From NCBI RefSeq assembly GCF_001426665.1, contig NZ_LMEY01000012.1, forward strand, positions 186,001 to 250,000: a DNA stretch of 64,000 bases. Direction: 5' to 3'. The stretch comes from Rhizobium sp. Root1334. GTDB taxonomy: Bacteria; Pseudomonadota; Alphaproteobacteria; Rhizobiales; Rhizobiaceae. The translations under genes and the position numbers were made by a program. Below are positions 27,792-35,804 of this stretch, in pieces. Position 1 is the stretch's first letter. Each line of letters starts with the position of its first letter. The notes below the pieces were generated by a model that made no database searches, had not been told where the DNA came from, and saw only the letters and a list, made by a program, of their open reading frames with translations.

Positions 27792-28718
27792 TCATAGGAA
27801 TTGCCGCCGCGCTGGTGCCGGTTTGCACAGCACCGGCGCCAGTGCCATGCGGATCGCGGCTGTGGTTTCCGCGACGATCGGCGTCAGCGGCAGCCGGACA
27901 TCGTCGCTGATGCCTCTGAGCAGACTGAGGCCGTATTTGATGGCAGGAGGGCTCGGTTCGCGCTCCAGTGCCTGAAATAGTGGGCTGAGCCGCTCCTGCA
28001 GGCTTTGCGCCGATTGCTGGTTTCCGGTTGCCAGCGCCTGATGCAATGCGACAGTCAAGCGCGGCACCAGATTTGCGGCAGCCGAGATCACACCGCGGCC
28101 GCCCATCAGGGTGAACGGCATGGCCGTCAGATCGTGACCGGAATAGAGCGCGAACCGTTGACGCAAAGCCGACGGCATAGCCACAAGGCGCGCAATGTCT
28201 CCCGTTTCATCGGCAATTCCAACGACGGATCGCAGAGACGCCAGCCGCTCCAGCGTACGCGGCAACAGATCGGCCGCCGTCCGTTGTGGAGCGAGACCCA
28301 CAATGAGTGGCAGGTCTACCCGGTCCGTGATTGCCTGATAGTGGCGGAACAAGCCCTCCTGAGCGGGTTTGCTATAGTAGGGCATCACCACATAGGCAGC
28401 GGTAGCGCCCATGTTTTTCGCTTCTGCCGTGCGCGCCACCGTTGTCTCGGTGCAGGATGTGCCGGTGCCGGCAAAAACCGGGACGCGGTTGCCGGCAACC
28501 GCGACGGCAAGGCGGATCAATCGCGCCCGTTCGTCATCGGCCAGAGCCCAGGGCTCACCGGCCGGCCCCGCAACCAGAAGGCCCGAAATGCCACTATTGA
28601 TCTGCCATTCGGCAAGTTCGGCGAAGGCTGGTTCGTCCAATTGATCGCCATGAAAGGGCGTGACGAGGTCGCAGATAGCGCCGTGTGGCGTGGGGTCGAT
28701 CCGGGGGCGTTCACTCAT
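27792..28718 (-). CDS. DapA/NAL-fold protein lacking the Schiff-base lysine
   Basis: The 308-residue protein has the (beta/alpha)8 fold of the dihydrodipicolinate synthase/N-acetylneuraminate lyase family. The PYYSKPAQEGLFRHY motif with its tyrosines (114, 115) and the conserved arginine of APQRT (Arg146) are present. The Schiff-base motif normally GIKE is GIADE here: the lysine codon is replaced by GCC, giving Ala169. The family GTTGE motif is also altered, to GPAGE. It is unlikely to be a working class I aldolase of the usual mechanism and is not expected to be the cell's DapA. Its ATG overlaps the end of the upstream gene, so they are translationally coupled. Confidence 0.85.
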   Translation of the reverse strand: MSERPRIDPTPHGAICDLVTPFHGDQLDEPAFAELAEWQINSGISGLLVAGPAGEPWALADDERARLIRLAVAVAGNRVPVFAGTGTSCTETTVARTAEAKNMGATAAYVVMPYYSKPAQEGLFRHYQAITDRVDLPLIVGLAPQRTAADLLPRTLERLASLRSVVGIADETGDIARLVAMPSALRQRFALYSGHDLTAMPFTLMGGRGVISAAANLVPRLTVALHQALATGNQQSAQSLQERLSPLFQALEREPSPPAIKYGLSLLRGISDDVRLPLTPIVAETTAAIRMALAPVLCKPAPARRQFL

Positions 28719-29217
28719 TTCCAAATTCCTTTTGCACGGCTGCATTTGTCCGTCTTCGGCGCACAAACGATCTCGTTTTACGGATGGCGCTGCTCAAAAG
28801 TGCAATGAGGATTGCGGCCGGAGGATCGCGATGTTCTGCGCGTATCAGTTTGCGCCGTTGCGGCTGGGAAAGGGCACTGCGGACAGACAGGGTCACGGCC
28901 CAACGATCTGCTTGCGGATCAAGTTCGCGAATGTCACGGGCGGGCTGGCAGGATTGCGCCATAAGGCGAAGGGCGGCTGTGAATGCCTCCTTTTCCATCA
29001 GCAAGCGAAACTCTGGTAGCTGCTTGATGCCGCCCGGCAGGCCGGCGGCCTCCGGCAGAATACGCACGGCCTCCCAGATATGGTGCTCGCGAAGAATGCG
29101 GGCGGCGCAGACCCGGGCAATCAGGCTGGCGAGTTCAGGTCCAACTGCGATGGTATCCGCTGGATGTGTGGCCTTGGTTGACCGCAAAAGCCGTTGCGTT
29201 GACGGTGTCGTACCCAT
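28711..29217 (-). CDS. Hypothetical protein upstream of DapA-like gene
   Basis: This 168-residue, mostly helical protein is not recognised. Helices around LASLIARVCAARILREHHIW and EAFTAALRLMAQSCQPARDI and a basic C-terminus (IRKTRSFVRRRRTNAAVQK) can be seen. There is no signal peptide; one mildly hydrophobic helix (AAILIALLSSAI) lies near residue 135. A clear ribosome site (GAGG, seven bases before ATG 29217) and the eight-base overlap with the DapA-like gene support it as real and co-translated. Function unknown; a partner role to the DapA-like protein is a guess. Confidence 0.62.
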   Translation of the reverse strand: MGTTPSTQRLLRSTKATHPADTIAVGPELASLIARVCAARILREHHIWEAVRILPEAAGLPGGIKQLPEFRLLMEKEAFTAALRLMAQSCQPARDIRELDPQADRWAVTLSVRSALSQPQRRKLIRAEHRDPPAAILIALLSSAIRKTRSFVRRRRTNAAVQKEFGNE

Positions 29218-29226
29218 GATGGAGCC

Positions 29227-29388
29227 TCATGCAATCACATAAATAAGGGCGACACCGGCAAGCGAGAGAACAATCGCTGCCGCATTCAATCCCGCCGTGA
29301 TGCGGGCGCGGCGTTGCCTGCGGGAGCGGCCGCGCTGCTTGATCCTCGGTGTGGAAAGGTGGGAAGGGTGAACGTGGAGCATGGGCAT
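29227..29388 (-). CDS. Small tail-anchored-type membrane protein
   Basis: A 53-residue frame starts at ATG 29388. It has a strongly basic middle (RIKQRGRSRRQRRARI) followed by one C-terminal membrane segment (LNAAAIVLSLAGVALIYVIA). The stop codon lies inside the ribosome binding site of the next gene (TGAGGCTCC), which suggests coupling. The start is uncertain because no good ribosome site precedes it; the frame is open to 29481. No family is recognised. Confidence 0.42.
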   Translation of the reverse strand: MPMLHVHPSHLSTPRIKQRGRSRRQRRARITAGLNAAAIVLSLAGVALIYVIA

Positions 29389-29580
29389 CGCGGCAGTGAC
29401 CTGTTTCGAATGCCTGGATGCTAGGGCCGCGCAGCATTTGAAATCCATTCCGGGGCAACGGCCAAGAGATAAAGGTTTCATAGGAGAGCAAACCCAGGAA
29501 TGCGGGCTTGAACCTTGTAACTCTCTTACTTGCAGTCCTCCTTAAATACAGGCACACTTCCTGCAACCAAAGGGAGGGGC

Positions 29581-29997
29581 ATGATGGACAGGCAAACACT
29601 GGAAGATGTTGTCAATACATTCTATGCGGCGCGCGCGGTCAGCAATATCGGCGCCATGATGGCATTGGCCGGACCGGGTTTGAGCTTCCGCATCGTCGGT
29701 AGCGGCAAACTGGCGCCGATGACGCAGCGCGTCACCGAGCCGGCAGCCGTCGATACGGTGGTGCAGACGCTGGTCGCACACTGGGATATGTCCAGGGTCA
29801 AAACCACGCGTCTCTACGTCGATGGCGACACGGTTTTTGCACTGCGCGCCGGCGTGATCCGCTACACGCCGAACGGCAAGGAGGCCGAAACCGAGTACCT
29901 TGACCGCTTCACGTTCAAGGATGGAAAGATCATCGACATGACCGAGTTCGTCGATACGCTGATGATCGCCGATACGGTCGGATTGCTCGACGCGTAA
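29581..29997 (+). CDS. NTF2/SnoaL-like protein
   Basis: The 138-residue protein has the alpha+beta cone fold pattern of the NTF2-like superfamily: two N-terminal helices (TLEDVVNTFYAARAVSNIGA), then alternating strands ending in EYLDRFTFKDGKIIDMTEFV, the usual SnoaL-type closing motif with the phrase DRFTFKDGKI. Members bind small hydrophobic ligands or act as isomerases or hydrolases; no specific function can be assigned. The start uses the first of two adjacent ATGs, after AAAGGGAGGGGC. It is divergent from the small membrane protein gene. Confidence 0.8.
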   Translation: MMDRQTLEDVVNTFYAARAVSNIGAMMALAGPGLSFRIVGSGKLAPMTQRVTEPAAVDTVVQTLVAHWDMSRVKTTRLYVDGDTVFALRAGVIRYTPNGKEAETEYLDRFTFKDGKIIDMTEFVDTLMIADTVGLLDA

Positions 29998-30072
29998 ATC
30001 GCGGCAGCAACGAACAATCACGGGAAGAACTGGGGAGGTGCCAGCCAAATCGGCTTGCGCCTATCACGAAAG

Positions 30073-30109
30073 CGGCTCCTCATTCATCTCGGAAACGAAA
30101 GAGGAGCCG
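30073..30109. terminator. Hairpin between convergent NTF2-like and HAD genes
   Basis: A perfect nine-base stem CGGCTCCTC/GAGGAGCCG (30073-30081, 30101-30109) lies between two convergent genes. T-runs are weak on both sides, so termination is likely but not certain. Confidence 0.6.
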
Positions 30110-30139
30110 TTGTTCATTGTGGTGAAGACGGTCGTGCGT

Positions 30140-31120
30140 TCATGGTGTTTCAAACGCGAAGATGTTCTTCCAGTCGTTTTTCATGTCCACGAGCAGCCAC
30201 TTGCGCTGCTCTGCCTCGTCCATCGCCTTGTTGAGCTTGCCGAAATGCGATTGGCGGTCGTAGGCGTATTCACGCACCGCGTCGGTGTGGTGCACGATCA
30301 GCCCGAAGCTATTGGGTCTGCCGCCGGTCACCCAGCGCAGCATCTCATAGTCGCCATCGGAATTTCCCGCGACAAAGATCGGACGGCGGCCGATGAACTT
30401 GTTGATGCCGACTGGTTTTCCGGCACCGTCATCGATGAAGTCGATCTTCGGCAAGCGATTGAGCACAGGCTCGCCGTCAACGAGTACATATTCGGTTACA
30501 ATGGTGCTGCCGATTACCTGTTCGGGTGGGATGCCATAGGCTTTCTCCGTGATCGGCCGCATGAACTCCACACCACCACCGGAGACGATATAGGTCTTGA
30601 AGCCGTTTGCCCTCAGATAGTCGAGCAATTCCCGCATCGGCAGGAACGTCATTTCGTTATAGGGCTTACCGGTTTTCGGATGTTTCGCTGCCGCAAACCA
30701 GTTCGTGACAACTGTGTTGAACTGGTCTGTGGTCATCCCCGCATGCGTGGCCATGACAAGTTCGATCAAGCCCTTCTCGCCGCTTGCCGCCATCCCCTTG
30801 AGGTCGCCGGCCAGCACGGATTTGAAAGGCTCGGTGTCCTTCCATTCCGGATGCTCCGGTGCGAGTGCCTTGACGCGGTCCAGTGCAAAACCGAGCTGGA
30901 AATAGAATGGCTGCTCGGACCACAGCGTGCCGTCATTGTCGAACACGGCGATACGGTCTTCCGGCTTGACGAAATCAGCACTCTTCTCGTCGGTAACCTT
31001 GGTGACGAAATCGACGATCGCCTGTTTCGATTTGCCGTCGTTCCATGATGGAAGATCATCCGCAAGTGCTGACAGGGGTACGAGGAGCACGACAAGGAAA
31101 ACACGAACAAAACGCAGCAT
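30140..31120 (-). CDS. Periplasmic HAD-family phosphatase
   Basis: The 326-residue protein has a signal peptide (LRFVRVFLVVLLVPLSALA) and a haloacid-dehalogenase phosphatase domain. Motif I is VFDNDGTLW with nucleophile Asp61 and acid Asp63, motif II is YIVSGGGVEFM, and motif IV is FVAGNSDGDYEML. The helical cap lies between motifs I and II. It should hydrolyse a phosphate ester in the periplasm; the substrate is unknown. It begins 14 bases after the formylglycine-generating enzyme gene, with GGAGAGCC as ribosome site, so the two form an operon. Confidence 0.88.
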   Translation of the reverse strand: MLRFVRVFLVVLLVPLSALADDLPSWNDGKSKQAIVDFVTKVTDEKSADFVKPEDRIAVFDNDGTLWSEQPFYFQLGFALDRVKALAPEHPEWKDTEPFKSVLAGDLKGMAASGEKGLIELVMATHAGMTTDQFNTVVTNWFAAAKHPKTGKPYNEMTFLPMRELLDYLRANGFKTYIVSGGGVEFMRPITEKAYGIPPEQVIGSTIVTEYVLVDGEPVLNRLPKIDFIDDGAGKPVGINKFIGRRPIFVAGNSDGDYEMLRWVTGGRPNSFGLIVHHTDAVREYAYDRQSHFGKLNKAMDEAEQRKWLLVDMKNDWKNIFAFETP

Positions 31121-31134
31121 GGCTCTCTCCAGGA

Positions 31135-32100
31135 TCAGTTTTCAGGTCTTTTCACGCAGCGGAAACCGACATGGCTGGTCGACGTATCCTCCGGCTCGGC
31201 ATGGCGGGCGGCCGGGCGGTAACGGCGGCAATAGTTCGGTGCACAAAGATGCGAGCCGCCCTTCAGGACGCGCCGGGGAATGCGGATGTCAGGCAAATTC
31301 GGATCGTAGCTGGCCTCGACAGCCCCGCCACGCGGGTTTTGCGGGATGCAACATGACTTGTTGGCCGGTTCCGGGTGGTGTGTCGACCAGTAGTCCGTCG
31401 TCCATTCCCAGACATTGCCGATCATGTCATAGGCGCCGTACCCGTTTGGCGCGAAGGATTTGACCGGCGTCGTCCGGTCCTTGCCGACGGGCTTGGTGTT
31501 GTGGGTCGGAAAAGTGCCTTCCCAGGTGTTTGCCATGGCGACGCCTCCCGGGGTCAGTTCATCACCCCAGGCGAACTCGACATCGTCAAGCCCGCCGCGC
31601 CCGGCCAGTTCCCATTCGGCTTCCGTCGGCAAATCGAGACCTGCCCAATCCGCATAGGCCTTGGCATCGCAGAAGGCCACATGCACGACGGGATGATCGA
31701 GCTTACCGCGCAGATCACTCATGCCGCCATAGGGGCGGCGCCAGTTCGCACCGAACTTGAAACTCCACCACTGGCTGATGTCCGGCCCGTTGACCGATTT
31801 CGGTGGCGTGAAGACCAGCGAACCGGCTCTCAGCATCTTGGGCAACGCACCCGGATAATCCTTCGGGTCCGGCGCCTTCTCCGCAAACGTCACATAACCG
31901 GTGGCTTTCACGAATTCCGTGAACTGGCGGTTCGTCACAGGGGTCGCCTCAATCCAGAAGCCATCGACCTTGACAGGGTGAGGGGGAGCCTCTTCCGGAT
32001 AATGTTTGTCAGACCCCATCGTGAAGGTACATCCAGGGATCCAGAGCATCTCGCTCAACGCCAATGATCTGTCTTTTTCGCTATCCAATGCCAATGTCAT
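31135..32100 (-). CDS. Formylglycine-generating enzyme (FGE/SUMF1 family)
   Basis: This 321-residue FGE-sulfatase-domain protein resembles enzymes that oxidise a cysteine in sulfatases to the catalytic formylglycine. The start of the domain is seen in MLWIPGCTFTMGSDKHYPEE and WIEATPVTNRQFTEFV, and the motifs LPTEAEWELAGRGG, YDMIGNVWEWT and LKGGSHLCAPNYCRRYRPAA follow. Cys286 and Cys291 match the redox/copper cysteine pair of true FGE, so this is probably an active modifying enzyme and not just a fold relative. No sulfatase is encoded in the window; its client must be elsewhere. No signal peptide is visible. Ribosome site is GGAGG before ATG 32100. Confidence 0.9.
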   Translation of the reverse strand: MTLALDSEKDRSLALSEMLWIPGCTFTMGSDKHYPEEAPPHPVKVDGFWIEATPVTNRQFTEFVKATGYVTFAEKAPDPKDYPGALPKMLRAGSLVFTPPKSVNGPDISQWWSFKFGANWRRPYGGMSDLRGKLDHPVVHVAFCDAKAYADWAGLDLPTEAEWELAGRGGLDDVEFAWGDELTPGGVAMANTWEGTFPTHNTKPVGKDRTTPVKSFAPNGYGAYDMIGNVWEWTTDYWSTHHPEPANKSCCIPQNPRGGAVEASYDPNLPDIRIPRRVLKGGSHLCAPNYCRRYRPAARHAEPEDTSTSHVGFRCVKRPEN

Positions 32101-32411
32101 GGCAGCCTCCGAATTCCGATGCCGGCACTATCGCAACGGCGATGCGCTTTACGGAAGTACGTTACAGTAACAACGCCTCCCGGACAGCTGCGTCTTTCCA
32201 GCAACGTCACATCACGATGTGGTGACCAGACGGTAAACTTGACGCCGGAACCGCAAGGTCCCGTTGGAAAGGCCAGCGATTGGCTGCATAAGGGCTTTGA
32301 CCCGATTCCTCCGCGATAAGACGCACGGCACAATGCTTGTTTGGCGAGCGTGATGGCTGCTTCATCCAGATGAACGGGACGATATTGCAGACCAGCGAAT
32401 TGATGGGGCTC
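32101..32411. other. Divergent promoter region, FGE / L,D-transpeptidase
   Basis: About 310 bases separate divergent genes. GTTACAGTAAC (32161-32171), a perfect short inverted repeat around one base, is the only clear element. A 66-codon frame inside lacks a ribosome site and family features and is not called. Confidence 0.4.
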
Positions 32412-33110
32412 ATGACGACCGATCACAGTTTTTCCCGCCGCGGTTTTCTCGGCGTTCTTGCGGCGGGCACACTTGCCGGCTGTACCACATCGATGCCGGG
32501 TGGCCGTTCTGCGCCGACCCCGGCACGGATAACCCGCCCGATCGGCCCACCATCGGATGCCGAATTGCAGGTGATGTATGGCCCCGTCGAGGATGGCGGC
32601 TATCTCATTCCGGCCGTTCCTTACCAGCAGATCGATCCGAAATTTTACCGGCAGCGTGTCTCCGATCCGACTGGCCAGGCGCCGGGAACGGTCGTTGTCG
32701 ATACGCCATCGCGTCTTCTCTATGTCGTCGAGCCGGGCGGAACCGCAATGCGCTACGGCGTCGGCATCGGCCGTGACGGCTTTGCATGGCAGGGTGACGG
32801 CATCATTCACTGGCGCCAGCCCTGGCCGCGCTGGAAGCCACCGAACGAGATGGTGGCGCGCACACCGAGCCTTGCCAAATACTCGATCGCCAATGGTGGC
32901 ATGGAGCCGGGTCTGAAAAATCCGCTGGGCGCGCGCGCGCTCTATATCTTCCAGAACGGCGAAGATACGCTCTACCGTCTGCACGGCAATCCGGAATGGA
33001 AGTCGATCGGCAAGGCCGTTTCGTCCGGCTGCGTACGGCTGATGAACCAGGACGTCATCGATCTCTACAAGCGCGTTCCGGCAAAGGCAAAGATCGTCGT
33101 CTGGCAGTAA
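32412..33110 (+). CDS. L,D-transpeptidase lipoprotein, YkuD family
   Basis: This 232-residue envelope protein begins with a twin-arginine type signal (FSRRGFLGVLAAG) that ends in a lipobox LAGC with Cys24, so it is probably a Tat-exported lipoprotein. A YkuD domain follows, with the catalytic motif HGNPEWKSIGKAVSSGCVRL (His191 and Cys207). Such enzymes make 3-3 cross-links in peptidoglycan or attach lipoproteins to it. The start is uncertain: ATG 32412 and ATG 32403 are both possible, neither with a strong ribosome site. A second, different L,D-transpeptidase gene follows after 165 bases. Confidence 0.9.
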   Translation: MTTDHSFSRRGFLGVLAAGTLAGCTTSMPGGRSAPTPARITRPIGPPSDAELQVMYGPVEDGGYLIPAVPYQQIDPKFYRQRVSDPTGQAPGTVVVDTPSRLLYVVEPGGTAMRYGVGIGRDGFAWQGDGIIHWRQPWPRWKPPNEMVARTPSLAKYSIANGGMEPGLKNPLGARALYIFQNGEDTLYRLHGNPEWKSIGKAVSSGCVRLMNQDVIDLYKRVPAKAKIVVWQ

Positions 33111-33115
33111 CCTTT

Positions 33116-33146
33116 GGGAGGCAGGTGCAAACTGCACCTGCCTCCC
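33116..33146 (+). terminator. Perfect 14-base hairpin after the L,D-transpeptidase gene
   Basis: GGGAGGCAGGTGCA and TGCACCTGCCTCCC pair perfectly around a 3-base loop, five bases after the stop codon. No T-run follows, so termination would be non-canonical; an RNA-stabilising 3' end is another option. Confidence 0.6.
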
Positions 33147-33275
33147 GCAAGCTGCAGCGCGAATATTAACCGGACGCTAACCTCGATGTCCGATTCTTCG
33201 ATGATCGGGCAGACATTGTTCTGATTTGATACGCTCGACAAAACTTTGGCACGATTTCCAGCGATAGACGCTTTC

Positions 33276-34328
33276 ATGATTTCTCTGCATGCCCTTCATA
33301 ACGCCTCGACGCGCATTCGCTCCGCCCGCACGGTTGTGTCGCGGACGCTGGCAGCGCTTGCTCTTGGCGTTGCACTATCGGGTTGCATGGCGCTTGATGA
33401 TCTCTCCGAGGCACCGCCAAAACTGTCGGGCAAGATGATCGCGGAAATGTCGAAGAAGGGCATGAAGCCGGAAAGCCCGGTTCTGGTGCGCATCTTCAAG
33501 CAGGAAAGCGAGCTGGAAGTGTGGAAGGTCAACAAGACGGGCGCCTATGCCCTGTTGAAGACCTACCCAATCTGCCGCTGGTCCGGGGAGCTCGGGCCAA
33601 AGACGAAGGTCGGCGACCGCCACGCGCCGGAAGGTTTTTATCATGTCTCGGCAGGCATGCTGAACCCGAACTCGCAGTTCTATGTCTCCTTCAATCTCGG
33701 TTATCCCAACAAGCTGGAATCGGCGCTTGGCTATACCGGCGAGGCGCTGATGGTGCACGGCGCCTGCTCGTCGTCCGGCTGCTATGCGATGACCGACCAG
33801 GGGGTCGGCGAAATCTATGCGATCGTCCAGAGGGCGCTGGCGGGCGGGCAGGAGAAATTCCAGGTCCAGGCCTATCCTTTCCGCATGACGGCACAGAACA
33901 TGGCGACGCATCGCGGCGATCCGAACATGCCGTTCTGGCGCACGATCAAGGAAGGCTACGACGCCTTCGAGGTAACGCGCCGCCAGCCGAAGGTGTCGGT
34001 CTGCGAGCGCCGCTACGTCTTCAACAAGGAATTCGAAGGCGGCGAGCCGACTGACGCGCTGGCTGCCTGCCCCCCGGTTGTCAACCAGCTCGAGCCGCAG
34101 GCCATGGCCCGGATCGAGGCGGAGGAGCGCAAGCTCGATACAGCGATCACCGGCTCCATTCCCACAAGCTCGACCCTCAGCGCCTATTCCGATGGCGGCA
34201 TGCATCCGAGTTTTCGCGCCTTGTTGAAGGCGCAGGGACCGAAGAAACTGGCAGCCAGCATTTCCGGCACCCAATACCCGATCAGCCGCCCTGATGCTGC
34301 CCTCGCGGATCCTTTTGACGGGCGATAA
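33276..34328 (+). CDS. L,D-transpeptidase lipoprotein, YafK type
   Basis: The 350-residue protein has a signal peptide with lipobox LSGC (Cys37) and a YkuD-fold catalytic domain of the YafK/DpaA kind, with the active motif MVHGACSSSGCYAMTD (His161, Cys169). In Escherichia coli the YafK relative cleaves Lpp from peptidoglycan, so this one may cut or form envelope cross-links; rhizobia attach beta-barrel proteins to peptidoglycan by L,D-transpeptidases. A Ser/Ala-rich C-terminal tail of about 90 residues carries no known domain. ATG 33276 is preferred over 33246 because it gives a clean signal peptide. It differs clearly from the preceding paralogue-like enzyme. Confidence 0.87.
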   Translation: MISLHALHNASTRIRSARTVVSRTLAALALGVALSGCMALDDLSEAPPKLSGKMIAEMSKKGMKPESPVLVRIFKQESELEVWKVNKTGAYALLKTYPICRWSGELGPKTKVGDRHAPEGFYHVSAGMLNPNSQFYVSFNLGYPNKLESALGYTGEALMVHGACSSSGCYAMTDQGVGEIYAIVQRALAGGQEKFQVQAYPFRMTAQNMATHRGDPNMPFWRTIKEGYDAFEVTRRQPKVSVCERRYVFNKEFEGGEPTDALAACPPVVNQLEPQAMARIEAEERKLDTAITGSIPTSSTLSAYSDGGMHPSFRALLKAQGPKKLAASISGTQYPISRPDAALADPFDGR

Positions 34329-34503
34329 CATCTTCGATCTGTAACGCGGCGGGTGGGCGCCCGTGGTCTCGGCGGTTTATCCTGGCCAAGCTGCCCGGTT
34401 CTGCTATTCCACTCTCCAGTGCCATTTGGCGCATTCCAAATGCTTGCTCTCGCACGCAGATGGCCTATCTTCACAGTCACGACAATGCTTCGGCGGGAGC
34501 CAC

Positions 34504-35409
34504 ATGGCCAACGATCCCTACAAAACCCTCGGCGTGGCGAAAACCGCGACGCAGAAAGAAATCCAGAGCGCCTATCGCAAGCTTGCCAAAAAGCTGCACC
34601 CGGACCTCAATCCCGGCGACAAAAGCGCCGAAGATCGTTTCAAGACGGTCTCGGAGGCTTATTCGGTGCTGGGCGACGAGGACAAGCGGGCCCGTTTCGA
34701 CAAGGGCGAGATCGACGGCGCGGGAACCGAACAGGCGCCGCGAAACTATTACCGCGAATATGCCGGCGCTCCGGGCAACGATGCGCGTTACCAGAACAGC
34801 AGCGGATTTTCCGACTTTACCGATACCGACGATATTTTCTCCAGCTTCTTTTCACGGCGGGGACCGATGCGCGCCAAGGGCAGGGATCTGCAGTTCTCCA
34901 TGGAAGTGAACTTCCTCGATGCGGTCAACGGTTCGAAGGAGAAGATCACGCTGCCGGACGGAACCGTGCTCGACCTGCAGGTGCCGCCTGGCACCCAGGA
35001 GGGCCAGACGCTCAGGCTGCGCGGCAAGGGCGATCCGGGCTCTGGCGGCGGCCCAGCCGGCGATGCGCTGATCGAAATCCATGTCCGGCCGCATCCGTTC
35101 TTCACCCGCGATGGCGACGATATCCGCATCGACATGCCGATTTCGCTGCGCGAGGCAATCCTTGGCGGCAAGGTCAACGTCCCGACGATTTCCGGCAGCG
35201 TCGTGCTGACTTTGCCGCCGCATTCCAATAGCGGCAAGACGCTGCGGCTGAAAGGCAAGGGCGTTGCCAAGCGCGGCGGCGGCAACGGCGACCAGTACAT
35301 TACCCTCAAGATCATGCTGCCGGAGACTGCCGATCCCGAACTGACGGCTTTCGCCTCCAGTTGGGGAGCGGGCCAAGCCCACAATCCTCGAAAAGCCTGG
35401 GGAGATTGA
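34504..35409 (+). CDS. cbpA: DnaJ-type co-chaperone CbpA
   Basis: This 301-residue type II J-domain protein stimulates DnaK ATPase. The J domain covers residues 3-68, with the HPD motif at 32-34 in AKKLHPDLNPGDK; there is no zinc-finger domain, and two C-terminal substrate-binding domains follow (KGRDLQFSMEVNFLDAVNGS; IDMPISLREAILGGKV). A CbpM-like modulator is encoded one base downstream, which separates this protein from general DnaJ. The ATG at 34504 follows GGGAG; the long open stretch upstream does not resemble the family. Confidence 0.92.
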   Translation: MANDPYKTLGVAKTATQKEIQSAYRKLAKKLHPDLNPGDKSAEDRFKTVSEAYSVLGDEDKRARFDKGEIDGAGTEQAPRNYYREYAGAPGNDARYQNSSGFSDFTDTDDIFSSFFSRRGPMRAKGRDLQFSMEVNFLDAVNGSKEKITLPDGTVLDLQVPPGTQEGQTLRLRGKGDPGSGGGPAGDALIEIHVRPHPFFTRDGDDIRIDMPISLREAILGGKVNVPTISGSVVLTLPPHSNSGKTLRLKGKGVAKRGGGNGDQYITLKIMLPETADPELTAFASSWGAGQAHNPRKAWGD

Positions 35410-35410
35410 C

Positions 35411-35728
35411 ATGGACCATCTGGAGTATTGCGAGCGTCTCAGCATCGTTTCCTCCACACTGACATTATGGATCGACCGTCAATGGATCATTCCGGAACTG
35501 ACCGAGCAGGTCGAGGCGTTTCACGATGCAGACCTGGCGCGGGGGCTGCTGATCCTTGATCTCTCAGAAAGCATGGGCGTCAACCAGGATGGGATCGACG
35601 TGATCATGGCGCTGGTCGATCAGGTGCACGGCCTGCGCGCCAAACTGCACGCGTTGACCGATGCAGTTCGCGAGCAGGACGCCGATATTGCCGAGCGCGT
35701 GGTAAAGAAGCTCGAGGGCATGCGATAA
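35411..35728 (+). CDS. cbpM: Chaperone modulator CbpM
   Basis: The 105-residue protein matches the MerR-like CbpM fold: a single helix-turn-helix region around LTLWIDRQWIIPELTEQVEA and a helical C-terminus. CbpM binds the J domain of CbpA and inhibits its co-chaperone and DNA-binding activity. The start lies one base after the cbpA stop codon, the normal pairing. No signal or membrane segment. Confidence 0.85.
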   Translation: MDHLEYCERLSIVSSTLTLWIDRQWIIPELTEQVEAFHDADLARGLLILDLSESMGVNQDGIDVIMALVDQVHGLRAKLHALTDAVREQDADIAERVVKKLEGMR

Positions 35729-35804
35729 CAGGCGAACGCGTACCTGATCTCCGACTGGCGGGCTTGCCTTGCCACGACACCAATCTGACGGGAGGGTTTT
35801 TCCG

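Noticed and set aside
27792..28718. Assignment as biosynthetic dapA
   Set aside because: The Schiff-base lysine is missing, so naming it dihydrodipicolinate synthase would be misleading.
32119..32319. A 66-codon frame between FGE and the L,D-transpeptidase
   Set aside because: No ribosome site, no domain; it occupies a divergent promoter region.
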